64,000 nt of DNA from Plasmodium malariae (GCF_900090045.1 NC_041788.1:2909501-2973500), one strand, 5' to 3'; positions 45,515 to 57,835 are shown, counted from the stretch's first letter. Numbers and translations are program-made. Notes: a model not told the origin generated them from the letters alone.

Positions 45515-45935
45515 TCGAATTTAATATTGAAATAGGGTCCTTTTAAAATTATTTTTTTTTTTTATCAAATGCGCGTTTTCCATTTTTATATAATCTTTAG
45601 TGTATTTGTAAAAATGTTCATTCACAAATATTTTTGATAGCATTAACGCGCGTTTAAATGTATACATTATGTATGTACATATATAAGTACATATGCTTGT
45701 ACATACATATGCATATATGAATGCATACGCGTATATACTTATATACCTGTATGATTTCCCCCCATTGCATTTACTTTCATGCGGCTATTTTTAAACAGGA
45801 AAAATGTTAATGAGACAAAAATTTAACTCATAATTTTATGATGAATTGGAATTAGCATGCGAAATTGCGATAAAGATACAAGCGTATATGTATGTATATT
45901 TATATGTAAACACCTAAGTATATAAATACATGTAT

Positions 45936-45938
<3 letters not shown>

Positions 45939-45982
<44 letters not shown>
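45939..45982. repeat. (TA)n tract
   Basis: A TA run of about 44 bp ending some 80 bp before the start codon of the 1900-residue gene. Confidence 0.8.
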
Positions 45983-45987
<5 letters not shown>

Positions 45988-46060
45988 GCCTGTATGCAGC
46001 ATGTAATTCCTCGCATAGTCTCTTCCGAATTTAAGCAAAACTGTTCGTATTTGTCGAAAT

Positions 46061-49000
46061 ATGAAAAGTAGTCCCTTGAAAAAATTAAAACTGGGTGAAG
46101 GTGAGTACAAAATAGTTAATGAGTATGAACAAAACAGAAGAGTGGAAAAAGTAGGCATAAAAGAATATAAGGAAAAGAGAGATGTAGAAAGTCATAGCAG
46201 CAGATATAATTGGCTATATGACAAAATAAATGGCTTATGTAAAAATTTGAACGTATTTAAGAAAAATGGACAAAGGGAAAGGCGCAAAGAAAGAGAAGTA
46301 GGTGCAGTAGGCGTAGTAGATACAGAAGTAGATGTTTATGCGAATGTGGACGTGGATATACATATGGATGTAGAACAGGAAGAAAAGAGAAAGATAAAAA
46401 GAAAAGGAATAAAAAGATCTTACGATGATTATTCAAAAGTTAATAAGAGGGAGAAGGAGAAGATTAGCACAGAAGCAAAAACTTATCGCCAATCCTTTGA
46501 ACATTTGTCCTTATTACAATCTTTATTATGTATTCATAAATTTTACTCAAGGGATGTTAATGGTAAATGTGCAACTATTCCGGTAAAGGATAAAGAATAC
46601 GAAAGGAGGGATATAAACGCAAATAATAATAAAGATGTCGATCGTTATGATGATAGGAACAGTAGTATGTACGGAATAAAGGCTCAGAGTAAAGAACAGA
46701 AATGGTGGGAAAACGACAGGAAAAAATATAAAGAGAAAGAATTCATTGAAGAAAAATTTAAAGTGAAAGAAAATAATTTAACATACAACAATATACATTG
46801 CGACAATATACAGTATGGAAATTTTGAGGACATTTTTGTCGATCTAGTAAATGAAAAGTGTGGTTTTTTTTATATATTCAATATAGTATTTTTTACAAAT
46901 TTAAAAAATTATTATTATTTCGTAGACATCGTCAATATATTAAATTATATGGGTAATAACAAAAGTGCTGTCCATTCGGATGAAAAGAATAAGGACATAT
47001 TAATATATGAACAAGTTGCCTTATATATAGAAAAATTTTATAATATTTTTATGTACGAAAAGAGTAAAAGATCGATTAGTTTTTTACCAAACCAATTTTA
47101 TGATAAAATAAAATGTACCAAGTTTGTATCATCTATACAAAATAACAGCTATTATTATGATTTAGAAGAAATAAAAAAAAAATTAGAATTTTTAAAAAAT
47201 GAAAAATCATATGAAGAAATTCTATTTATGTCCATGTATGAATGTAATAAAAGAATATATTGTCAATTAAGTAAAATACCGGAATTATTTCAAGACATAT
47301 CAGAAATTAGTAAATATAACAAAAATAATTACGAACAAAGTGAAATTGTCAATTCTGAGTACAGTGATCAGCGGTTAAATGGTTTATGTAAAAAGAAAAC
47401 CTTCTCCTTGTATAGCGAAAATCACTTTGCCGCTTCGTTAACGTACGACGATTTGAAGAACGGTGGTAATGATAGTAGTGCTAACGATAATAGTGCTAAG
47501 GATAATAGGGTTAATGATACTAGGGATAATGATAATAGTGCTAGTGATAATAGGGATAATGATAATAGCGCTAGTGATAATAGGGATAATGATAATAGTG
47601 CTATTGATAGTGCTCCATGTAGAGTACCACTGAAAAATGGTCGATCTTCAATGCACAGTCTCGATAGTGGTAAGTTTCATTTTGGAAGAAACCAACTGAG
47701 TAAACACAGTGCCAAGTTGTTCGGTCAACAAGTAGTAGGAAAACGTAAATCTATTGTCAGTAATGGAGTTCCAAATAACAATAATTCGAACATAACTGGT
47801 GGTAATTTGTCGAATGAAAAGGGGTTATACATAAAAAATTTTTTAATAAACTTGTTTAAACCGTCAAATACTAGAGGTAGTGAAGATAATCAGAAAACTG
47901 TAATTTGTAGTGGAAATGAAAATGGAATAATGAATTTTGTAGAGAAAAAAGGCTTTCCCGAACATACGCTTAGAAAGGATATTAGTTTCTATTCGAAGGA
48001 TAGGAGTGGCATGAACAGGAACGTGAAAAAGGACATGAACAACCCAATGAACAACCCAATGAACAACCCAATGAACAACCCAGTGAACAACCCAATGAAC
48101 AACCCAATGAACAACCCAATGAACAACCCAATGAACAACCCAATGAACAACCCAGTGAACAACCCAGTGAACAACCCAGTGAACAACCCAGTGAACAAGG
48201 CACGAGATAGTCATGCTACTGAAGCAGGAGTTCTTCCCCCTTGTGTGGAAAAGGCGAAAGAAGAAAATGGTCAACCCACAGATTTGTCTGAAACGAAATT
48301 GTGTGAATGCCCTTTAGAAGAGAATAGTAAGGAAGAAAAATTAAATAGCGGGCATGAGCTAACTAGATTTGAAAATAATGATGCATTAGTAAATATCAAC
48401 ATTGCACTTGTCGAGTCTACTATCAACGGATTAGCAAATAAAATTATAGAGAATGATAAGCAAGTTTCTAATGAATTAATAAAGCTGAAAAGCGAAAAAG
48501 ATGATCAAGGTGAGCAAGTAAACGAAGAAAATAATTTTTCCATAAGTAATGATAACACGAATGATAGATTAATAACTGATCGACCAAGTGGAAATGATTA
48601 TTTACTTAACAAGTCGGAGGAGATTTACCAAAATTATTGCAAAGATGAATGGGAAAAGAAATGCACAAATAAAATGGAGGAAGAGCAGAAGTTTGTAGTT
48701 GGGGATGAGCCGTGGGAAAAACTGGGTGGAAAATTAGTTGAAAAATTGGGAGAAGTACTGAGTAATGAATATGAGGAGCCTTTTGAATCTAATAGTGGGG
48801 GTAAATCGATGGACAATTATGAAGGTATTTGTGATGCTAGTCTTGTGGACAGATCAGTAGTTTATAATTCAGCAGAGTGTAAAAAGGTAGAAATAATTGA
48901 CCTAAAAAAAGTGGAAGAGGAATACAGAGAAAGTATATTAGAAAAAAAGGATGACTCATCTGAAGGGGTATTGAATGGATACAAGGAGGGATATAAGGAA

Positions 49001-52000
49001 TTAGATGTAAAAAAGTTAGAACATGTGAAGGAATTTAAACAGTATGATAACACTCCTGATGCAAATGACGAAATTTATAAAATTGACGGAATTGACCGAA
49101 TTACACAAAAGCCAAATGAGTCTAATGTCCATCTTAAATGTGAAATTGAACTACAGGAAGGTCATTCAAAAAATTACGAATTAAAAGAAGTGGAGGTAAC
49201 AATGAGTAATCAGTTATGCGACATGCAAGATGATGCAGACGCATTGAAAGATACTCATTCGGTGAAAAACCAACTAAATGGCGAAGAAAGTTGTGAGTTG
49301 TCGGTTGAAGAGGGGGTAGATATGAACAAGTCAGGTAAAGAGGGGGAAAACGTTGAGGAGGCAGCTAATCCATATGAAAGTGAACCAAATAAAAAGGAGT
49401 CAATTATCAATGAATTGAATTGTAGCAAATCTAAAAATAATATTAACATTGTCGATAAACCAAGCAATATTGAGCCTGAAAATGTTGAATCGGGAGGGAA
49501 TAAGTTACGTGCGGATATTCCGAGTGGAGTTGACTTGAATGAAGTGGATGAAAACGAACCACGTGCAGTAGATCAGAACGAATCGAGTGAAGGAGATCAA
49601 AATGAATCCATTGAGACAGATTTAAACGAATCGAGTGAAGGAAATCAAAATGAATCTATTGAGACAGATTTAAACGAATCGAGTGAAGGAAATCAAAATG
49701 AATCTATTGAGACAGATGCAAACGAATCGAGTGAAGGAGATCAAAATGAATCCATTGAGACAGATGCAAACGAATCCAGTGAAGTAGATCAAAATGAATC
49801 AATTGAGACAGATGCAAACGAATCCAGTGAAGTAGATCAAAATGAATCCATTGAGACAGATGCAAACGAATCCAGTGAAGTAGATCAAAATGAATCAATT
49901 GAGACAGATGCAAACGAATCCAGTGAAGTAGATCAAAATGGATCCATTGAGACAGATGCAAACGAATCGAGTGAAACGGATGAAGGCAAGTTGAGCAACG
50001 GACGCAAAGGTGAGCAAAGTGAAGATGATAAATATGAACATGAAAACTTCACGCGGGAAAAATACGAACACTCTGAAGGGTCATACGAAGATGTGGACTA
50101 CAGAGAAAAAGCGCAATTTCTTGACATAAAGAAAAAAAAGGCTGAAGTAGAAAAAATAGACATAAAATATTCTCCCACCTTAGAAGATAACACATCTGTT
50201 TTAGTAAAGGAATCATATTATAGCGAAATAGATGATGAGTATATTATTAAATTATTAAAATATAATAAAGAAAATAATGATAAAGCAAATTACAATAGAG
50301 AATTATTAAAGAATATACTAGGATGTAGTAAAAAATGTACACTTGAAAATCATACAGAAGAAAAAAGGGTATTTATTAAGAAAGTAAGAAAATTATGTAA
50401 TTTAATAAAAAAGAAAAAATTGAATGATAAATATAAAAAAATACTAGAAAAAAAAAATTTTTTTAAATGTGGCAAGTTACAGAGAGCATATAAAATATTT
50501 CTCACAGTAATATTTTCCATAGAAAAAGAAATTAAAGAATTGAGAAAAGAACTAAATGGAATGCGTAATTTTATATTTATAAATTCAGGGATTGAATATT
50601 ATTTAAATGAAAACAATATATCCTTTTTTAGAAAAAGTAGGGCTTATAGGAATATCCTGAACAACCACCTTATCGAGCGTAGTAAATTTGGTGGTTATTT
50701 TTGCACTAACAATGACGTTATTAATGGAGATATAAATGGAGGTATAAATGGAGATATAGATGGAGATATAAATGGAGATATAAATGGAGATATAAATGGA
50801 AATAGTAATTGTAATTATAATCGTAGTTATGCTAACAGTGATGGAAATAGCGACAGCAACATCAGCATAGTTAGCAATTTTTTTTTAAAAAGCAATTTTC
50901 CGAGTAAGGGAAAAAGAAAGAAAAAATATATTTCATATATACCTTTAGAAAATTATAAAATATTATTTCTATGTTTAAAAGACATATTTGAAGAAAAGAA
51001 TGTAGAAGACAAACTAAAACGCATTTCATACTACATTGAAATAGACGACTATATACCTACATATTGCAAAAGATTTTATGATAAATTCAAAATAAAAGAG
51101 AAATATTTATATAATATACAAACATTATTTAATTCTTGTGTACCATCTGTTGAATGCGTAAACATGATAATATCTTGTCTTAATTATAATTATTCCAAAA
51201 TTTATAAAAAGAAATCAATTTTCAAATATGAACTAAACAGTCTATACTTATCTACCCTACCGTCGGTATATTGTTGTTATGTACAAATAATAAAACATAT
51301 AGAATTCTTAAAATTAAAAGAAACAAGTCAGAAAATAATTAAAAATAATAAGATCTTTGAGAATTTATTAAATCATCTTTCATCTTATATATTAGATGAG
51401 TCTTATTTTATTATTCCCTTTTTTACATCCTATGGAAAATTTTTAATAATAATTAAAACAGACAAAAATTATAATACAGAAACTACAATGGAAATTTTAA
51501 AAAACAAAAGTTCATTCACCTATGATGTAATCATTAACAGTTTTGTATATCCTAATGATACATGTTTTCAAGCAATTATTCATTTTTCACATGTTTTTAT
51601 AAACACCTTAAGGAATTTTTTTAAAACCCGAAATTCGGATGACAATATTCCTGAAATAACTTTTGCAAATATTCCTCATATTGAGAAGCAGCAACTTATA
51701 TATCATGTAATGAATCTATGCAGAACGAAAGTGCAAAAGACTATGTAGCAGTGAAACATGCACTGATTAATTTGTTTAAAAAAAAAAAAATATAATAAAA
51801 TAAAATAAAATTTGAAAAAAATATGCATCTTTAACCTGAAAGGGGAATGTTGTGCACGCGCGTGTATATGCTTATGTACATGTATATATGTGTATATACG
51901 CCTTTGTTTTGTTTATATATAACGTTATATACCTATTTTTGGTTGTTCTACATTGTCTTATTTCCGCCATTTCACGATTATTACTATTATCATTACTATT

Positions 52001-52353
52001 GTTACTGCAGCCGCTACTGTTATTGCTGTTATTCTTATTATTTTATTATTTTTTTTTTTTTTTCCTCTTTTACGTCATGTAGGAAATAGAATCTAGCAAG
52101 AACAGAAATGAGATTACTGTTAATGTTATTTTCTTGATAGAGTCCTTCTTCAAGTAAGATTATTTACGTATTTACCTTCACCAGTGAAGGGACTATTTGT
52201 GATATTCATAAAAAAAAAAAAAATTTTTCCCTTTTTTTTTGTTTTTTTTTTTTTAGCAACACAAAGAAAATGAAGGTACCTATGGAATTTAATCAAGGGT
52301 TGAGATTTTTATATGTTGTTAGACTGCTTGAGCTCTATAACGGAAAAAATTAA
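46061..52353 (+). CDS. Large repeat-rich protein, unknown function, with probable 3' exons
   Basis: The main frame (46061-51748) encodes 1895 residues. I propose it is spliced near its end: exon 1 to 51706 (CAT|GTAATG), exon 2 at 52083-52153 (acceptor CATGTAG, donor AA|GTAAGA) and exon 3 at 52257-52353 (acceptor TTTTAG). That would give about 1937 residues ending LELYNGKN; without it the protein ends at 51748. The N-terminus is basic. Residues about 235-440 look globular (FVDLVNEKCGFFYIFNIVFF, FYNIFMYEKSKRS). The middle 1000 residues are disordered and contain several tandem repeats: DNDNSASDNR, NPMN/NPVN, and a 16-residue acidic unit. From about 1390 the sequence is globular again (LLKNILGCSKKCTLE, FKCGKLQRAYKIFLTVIFSI, YYIEIDDYIPTYCKRFYDKF, SYGKFLIIIKTDKN). 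Those conserved-looking ends suggest a structured protein with a long disordered insert. I recognise no family. Confidence 0.8.
47470..47615 (+). repeat. Coding repeat (DNDNSASDNR)
   Basis: Three 30-bp units and partial copies in the Asn/Asp-rich segment of the large unknown protein; codons vary little, indicating recent duplication. Confidence 0.8.
48037..48198 (+). repeat. 12-bp coding repeat (NPMN/NPVN)
   Basis: Thirteen copies of AACCCAATGAAC, or GTG for ATG, encode Asn-Pro-Met/Val-Asn in the large unknown protein (about residues 660-712). Met and Val copies occur in blocks. The NPxN spacing is reminiscent of NANP-type malaria repeats in length only. Confidence 0.92.
49565..49978 (+). 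repeat. 48-bp coding repeat (16-residue acidic unit)
   Basis: About eight and a half copies of a 16-codon unit reading DQNESIETDANESSEV, with early copies having TDLNESSEGN variants, at about residues 1169-1305 of the large unknown protein. DNA copies are nearly identical with a few silent and replacement changes shared by neighbours. Confidence 0.93.
50728..50810 (+). repeat. 12-bp coding repeat (GDIN)
   Basis: About seven copies of GGAGATATAAAT encode Gly-Asp-Ile-Asn within the otherwise globular C-terminal region of the large unknown protein, followed by an Asn/Ser-rich loop. Confidence 0.88.
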
Positions 52354-53318
52354 AATATAGAAAGAATGCGAGTAATTAGAAAAATACATTTAATGCGCGA
52401 AATAGTTGAAAGAAAAGAATGAAAACTTTTGGTTTAAAAATTTTTTAAATTAAAAATAGTTCTTATCCACAGTTTCCTTTTTTTTCTTTTTTTTTTTATT
52501 TTTTATTTTCTATATTATTAAAATATTTCGTGAAATGTTTGCATTATAAATAACCATAAGAATAAAATTTGAAAGCATGAATAGAAATTATTTTTTGTAA
52601 CAAAAAATTCGGATAGCGCATCAACTCTAAGAGCTCTAATTTGTATTGCCCTTTTTTTTTTTTCTTCGAAAGATATATAACTTGCAAGTATATAAATGAT
52701 CACTATACAGAGGAAATGAGTAATAAATTTGGTATAAATTGTGTATAAATGAGTTTTACATAAGTGAGATAAGTTTTAGTTATGAACTATATATATAATT
52801 AATACAGTACACAGATGAACATTCCTTAACATGTTAGGGAAATGCTCAAAAGGCAAGGATAACATAATTAGTGTTCCGATGAACAATGATAAATATTCAT
52901 TAAAATCAGTGAAATATATACATGTTTATAAATATGCATGTATATATAAACGGGTGGTGAAATCATGAAATGCGAATGGGCAATGGGTTTATTATATCAC
53001 AAAACAAACGGATAATATTTAACAGAATAACTAAAAAAATTGTTGACTAAAAGAATATGTTCTTGATACAAAAGTATATACATATGTTTATATATATACA
53101 TATGTATGCTAAGCACATGGTACATGGAAATGCTGCTTTACAAAAAAAAAAAAAAAAAAAAAAAAAAGAATTGCATGCTCCACCCTGCACTTTTCCATTT
53201 AAACATAAATACTATGCGCCATTTAAAAATATACAACATGTGAATATATAATGAATATACATGAGTATACATGCAAACATACATGTGTATGTGCACATGT
53301 GCATATGTATGCGCATTG
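52354..53318. other. Intergenic, convergent 3' ends
   Basis: About 960 bp between the proposed 3' exons of the large unknown gene (+) and neutral sphingomyelinase (-). A+T-rich with a poly-A (53143-53168) and TATG/CATA words; no gene-like frame. Confidence 0.55.
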
Positions 53319-54102
53319 CTAGTTTGGAAAATTAAAGGTGGCGTATATGGGGAAGTGGTCGCTAGGGTGATGAATATACGTAGTATTGTAAGGTATGAAA
53401 CCTAAGAAAGATTTAATATAAAATATAGGTTTATACTCATGTTGTATTGCCGTTTGCGGTACAATAACTTTTACTTTTGAATCATTTGAAACTAAAATAT
53501 AATCTAGTGTGTGGTTATGTTTATAGGTGTAATCGCTTTCCATGTGTCTACAATAATCATTTAAAAATGAATCGTAAGTTGTTTCTAACGAATCTTTTGT
53601 AACCGAACAATTTAAGCAATCATTTGATAAGACTTTATCTAAAAAAAATTTATCCATATTATATCTAATATTAAGATCACCTACAAAAAATAAAGGTTCA
53701 TTTTCTTTAATATAGTTACTAGGTATACCCTTATACAACCAAGTTCTTAATTCATTGAGTTGCTTCCACCTACAATTTTGTTGTTCAATTGTATCACCTG
53801 CTTGTAAGTGGGTTGCTATCACATTTACCTTTTTGTTATTTACATCACATTGTAAATATATTGCTCCCTTTGTACAAAACATGTCGGGAAATTTGCTATT
53901 AGAAAATATTAACGCATGATTATGTAAAATTTTATGCTTGGACAAAACTATAACACCTCCATTTAAAAATTGATAAAATTTTGATTTCCCTGATATCGAA
54001 TCAAAATTGCAAATTTTTTGATTATGCATCTTTGTATTTATTTTTTCATTAGATACTTCTTCTCCTAATACTATTTCTTCCCCCATATCAGTCATACTTA
54101 TC

Positions 54103-54136
<34 letters not shown>

Positions 54137-54827
54137 TACTACTATTTCCCTCCCAATAATTGTTCAAACTCATCCTGTCATCCTTCATATCGTTTATTTT
54201 ATTCCCATTATTCAGATTAACATTTTTTGTAAGACAATCATTAATAGTTTTATCTATGATAAGCATATCCTCTAAACTGCTTTTTCTATAAATACCTTGA
54301 GCATTATTTATAATTCTATTCAATGAATTATTATGTTTATGATTTATTTCATCATCTTCTATTACTTCTAGTGGCTCACTATCTAAAGCAGACATCATGC
54401 ATACAGTTTCATCACTTTTATGAGTTTCATATGAATCAAAAAGTAATGTATCTTTATCTTCTATTTCCCTTTTATTTAATCTTGTTCTATTTCTACCAAA
54501 TGTTACTGTATCTTTGTCTTCTTCCTTTTTTATATTTTGCGCATCCTTTTTTTTTTCATGATGTTTTGAATTTTCCTTGAATTTTTTCCCTAATACATTC
54601 GTATGATAAGGAAACCTCTCTTTTATTAGTCCACTAGTTAGCAGGCGATAACTCTTATGTGTAAACACTTCGTTTAGTACTAGGATATCCATGTTATGCT
54701 TTTCATCAAGATATAAAATGTAGTCAACTATTGCATTCCCCCTCTTTCTTATGTTCAATTGATGACTTAATGGAATTGACAGCATTTGAATATTGTAAGA
54801 CATAATTGTTAAACTGTTAGATGCCAT
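53319..54827 (-). CDS. Neutral sphingomyelinase (sphingomyelin/lysophosphocholine phosphodiesterase)
   Basis: A single-exon frame of 502 residues of the endonuclease/exonuclease/phosphatase fold. Motifs in order: MSYNIQML (Asn12), DILVLNEVF (Glu53, metal ligand), NGGVIVLSKHKI (about 289), FCTKGAIYLQCD, VIATHLQAGDTIEQQNCRWKQ (His340), FFVGDLNIRYN (Asp384, Asn386), HTLDYILVS, and the terminal HPSDHFPIYATF (Asp490, His491, the catalytic pair). These match Mg-dependent neutral sphingomyelinases, which split sphingomyelin to ceramide and phosphocholine. The malaria enzyme is known to act also on lysophospholipids and to matter in blood stages. Between the Glu53 region and the NGGV motif lies a hydrophilic insert of roughly 200 residues (86-285) rich in Lys/Asn/Asp, with a poly-Asn run, absent from bacterial enzymes. 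No clear signal peptide or C-terminal membrane helix is visible. Confidence 0.95.
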
Positions 54828-55449
54828 GTTTAGCTTATTATTCTTCTATCTCTACTTCTTTTTTTTTTTTTTTTTTTTTTGTACAAGTAACAGGTGCTAA
54901 GATGTGAATACATACGCGTGCAGTAAAAATACTGTATAGGGAGTTGCTACCTCTCTTAATATTTGAAAAGAAATTTTGCAGTACGACAAGGACACTGCAC
55001 GGAGACGTATATATAATTGTGTAATAACGGATCAGCAGTTTGAAATTAATAGCTACTACTTACCTTCTAGTTATGCATTACAGAAAATGAATAAAGCATT
55101 CGTACGTATAATTTTTTTTTTTTTCGAGCTATAAGTATAATCTGTTTTTTTTTTTTTTTGGAGCGAATTGTTGATATTTTGTTAGAAAAAAAATTAAGGT
55201 ATAACTAGCCAAAATTGCAATTTACTTCTTTCTCTTAATAAAAGGATTAAAAATAAGAAAATTATGTCGTTCTTCTATCTATCTATATATATATATATAT
55301 ATAAAAGATAACCATTTTAACTTTGATTAATTGAAAATATATACAAAAACATTAGAATAGCATAACAACGAATAACAATTTCAAGCATAACCCAACTATT
55401 TGTTCTAGCTACCCGTGTACTTTTAGTTTCGCTTAAATTCCCCCTTTAA

Positions 55450-55647
55450 TTATTTTTTGAGTAAATAAAATATAGCATTGTTTTTTGTAATGCACCACAT
55501 AATCGATACACATAAATGATGTTGTCTTCGTAATAATTTTTTGGCAGTTCTGTTTAATACTACTTCATCTAGCACTACAGACACATATATAATATTATGA
55601 ACATACAACACTACTAATTTATCAATGCTTATCATATAACAAAACAT
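55450..55647 (-). CDS. Possible small protein, 65 residues (low confidence)
   Basis: A true ATG (55647) opens 65 codons ending at TAA. The peptide (MFCYMISIDKLVVLYVHNII at its start, then a segment with LDEVVLNRTAKKLLRRQHH) is less A+T-driven than nearby random frames and contains His, Trp, Arg and Cys codons. I recognise no family, see no intron that extends it, and the surrounding DNA is a divergent promoter region. It may be chance. Confidence 0.25.
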   Translation of the reverse strand: MFCYMISIDKLVVLYVHNIIYVSVVLDEVVLNRTAKKLLRRQHHLCVSIMWCITKNNAIFYLLKK

Positions 55648-55904
55648 TTTTTTAAAACATCCTGTTATTGCTTTTTTATTTATGATATCTGTTCTACATT
55701 ATTTTGTGTCTCTTAGGAAAAACATTTTTCGTGTTATTACAACATTACACTATTCAGGCGGTACATATATTTAAAAAAAAAAAATATGAAATGTAGGGAA
55801 CAGAAAAAGTAAACAGCAAAATCGCAAAATAGAGAAATAGCGAAACAGCCAAAAAAAAAAAGCAAAAATGAAAAAAGAGCACAAAAAAATTAAGCTGAAT
55901 TATA

Positions 55905-56185
55905 TTAAATTATGTTAAATTAAACTAAAACTAAATTATATAATATTAAACTAAATTATATCAAATTATGTTAAATTAAACTAAAACTAAATTATATAAT
56001 ATTAAACTAAATTATATCAAATTATGTTAAATTAAACTAAAACTAAATTATATAATATTAAACTAAATTATATCGAATTATGTTAAATTAAACTAAAACT
56101 AAATTATATAATATTAAACTAAATTATATCAAATTATGTTAAATGAAACTAAAACTAAATTATATAATATTAAACTAAATTATAT
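55905..56185. repeat. 56-bp minisatellite
   Basis: Nearly five copies with exact 56-bp spacing (unit starts at 55922, 55978, 56034, 56090, 56146) made of AAACTAAATTATAT words. Copies differ by single bases (CAAATT or CGAATT; AAATTAAAC or AAATGAAAC). Each unit itself holds two related half-units, so the array has a higher-order structure. Confidence 0.92.
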
Positions 56186-56589
56186 TAAATTATTTTAAAT
56201 TATTTTAAATTATATTAAATTATATTAAATTAAACTGAGTTAAATTAAGTTATATTAAGTTAAACCAAACTATAAAAATTTAGTTTAATCTGGTTTAATT
56301 TATCTTAATCTTTTAATTCCAGCAAATAACAAAAATTAGTAGTTATTTATCTGAAGGATTTGTTTACTACCCATAAACTTCATTTACACGAACAATACTA
56401 TTTACACATTCGTAAAAACTAATGAAATTAAAAAAAAAATGAACGTAAAAGGGAGAAGTGAAAAAAAATAATCAATTACACATTTGAGTGTAGTGTATTG
56501 GTTAGATCGTAAAAAATGAAATATAAAATATAGAAAAAAATAGGTGTCCATTTTGCAAAAAAATGAAAAAATAAAAAAAAATAAATAAA

Positions 56590-56750
56590 AAAAAGCAAAA
56601 AAACGAAATAACAAATTAATAAAAAGCGAAAACGCAAAAATGCAAAAAGCAAAAATGCAAAAAGCAAAAAGCAAAAAGCAAAAATGCAAAAAGTTAAAAA
56701 GAAAAAAGTCAAAAAGTAAAAATACAAAAAAGCAAGAAAGCAAAAAGGCA
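56590..56750. repeat. GCAAAAA-type A-rich repeat
   Basis: A degenerate array of 7 to 10-bp units (GCAAAAA, TGCAAAAA, AGTAAAAA). On the minus strand it gives Phe/Leu/Cys-rich frames that are artefacts. Confidence 0.8.
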
Positions 56751-57835
56751 TTTTTTTTCAATTATGCACAAAGTGCAATTTAGTAGATACGTAAAAAGCA
56801 TGGAACGTTATGCGTAAATATATACACATATATATGTACAGTTATGTGTATGCGTATATATATGTAAATGTATATGTACATATATATACGAAATATATGT
56901 ATGTATATACGTATTCATAAAAATAAACGTTATATATTTACGCAAATTGCCTTTACTATTTTCAAGCACTCTTATCTTTTCCTCATCTGCAATAAAAATA
57001 AAAAATAAAATTGTAAGCTAAATGCATTTACGAATGCGATATATTATTAACAATTAACGCTTAACGATTAACGATTAACTAATAACTAATAACGCTTAAC
57101 AATTAACGATAAACTAATAACGATTAACTATCAATTATTAGCGATTAAATGTTAATGATTAATAGAAACATCTCGTAAACGCATAAAATAAACATTTTGT
57201 TTCTGAAAAATTCCAATGTATTCTATATCAAAAAGAAATTACAAGGTTTTCCATTCAGCTTTAAAAATCATGGCACAATTTGGCAAAATCAAATGAGGAT
57301 AAAAAAAAAAATAAAAATAAAATCGAAATACCATCGAGATAATATCAAAAAATCTAAATAAAAGCGACATAAAATCGACTTAAAATCGAAATAACACAAA
57401 AAAAAAAAAAAAGGAATAGTAAAAAACTAAATATATAGATTTGTTTATAACCCTATTTTAATAATTGTGTTTAACTTCAATATCATTTCTTTCCTTCTCA
57501 TTTTTCTTTTTTTTCCCCTATGTTTATTATTAGTACAAAATCAATGAATTTACGTAAACATACATTTAATTCATTTCTTCGTATTGTGCCACGTAAAATA
57601 CAAATATACAAATAATAAAAATATAATAATAATACACATATATATATGTATGTATACGTATGTGTACATTAAAATATACATATGTATAAGCATATGTAGG
57701 TATTTGTATACCTCATATTATGTATAGGTGCCCATGTGTTTACACGTATACGTATGTGTAAAACTGTCATATGCGTATAATCGATATATAGTTCAATAGA
57801 CGTACTTTTTCTATAAAGAAGAATTAGTTGAAAAC

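Larger units (their letters stand above)
44543..46060. other. Divergent promoter region
   Basis: About 1.5 kb between the starts of the p24-like gene (-) and the 1900-residue gene (+). It has a 23-bp array immediately next to the minus-strand ATG, poly-A (45479-45509) and a TA run (45939-45982) about 80 bp before the plus-strand ATG. No coding frame. Confidence 0.6.
54828..57835. other. Divergent promoter region, sphingomyelinase / KCTD gene
   Basis: About 3 kb between divergent starts. It contains a 56-bp array, an A-rich GCAAAAA array, and TTAACGATTAACTAATAACG-type words (57050-57150). One minus-strand frame (55450-55647) is listed separately as a doubtful small gene; the frames over 56402-56761 are poly-Phe readings of the A-rich repeat. 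Confidence 0.55.

Noticed and set aside
56402..56761. Phe-rich minus-strand frames
   Set aside because: Translation of the A-rich GCAAAAA repeat; no varied sequence.
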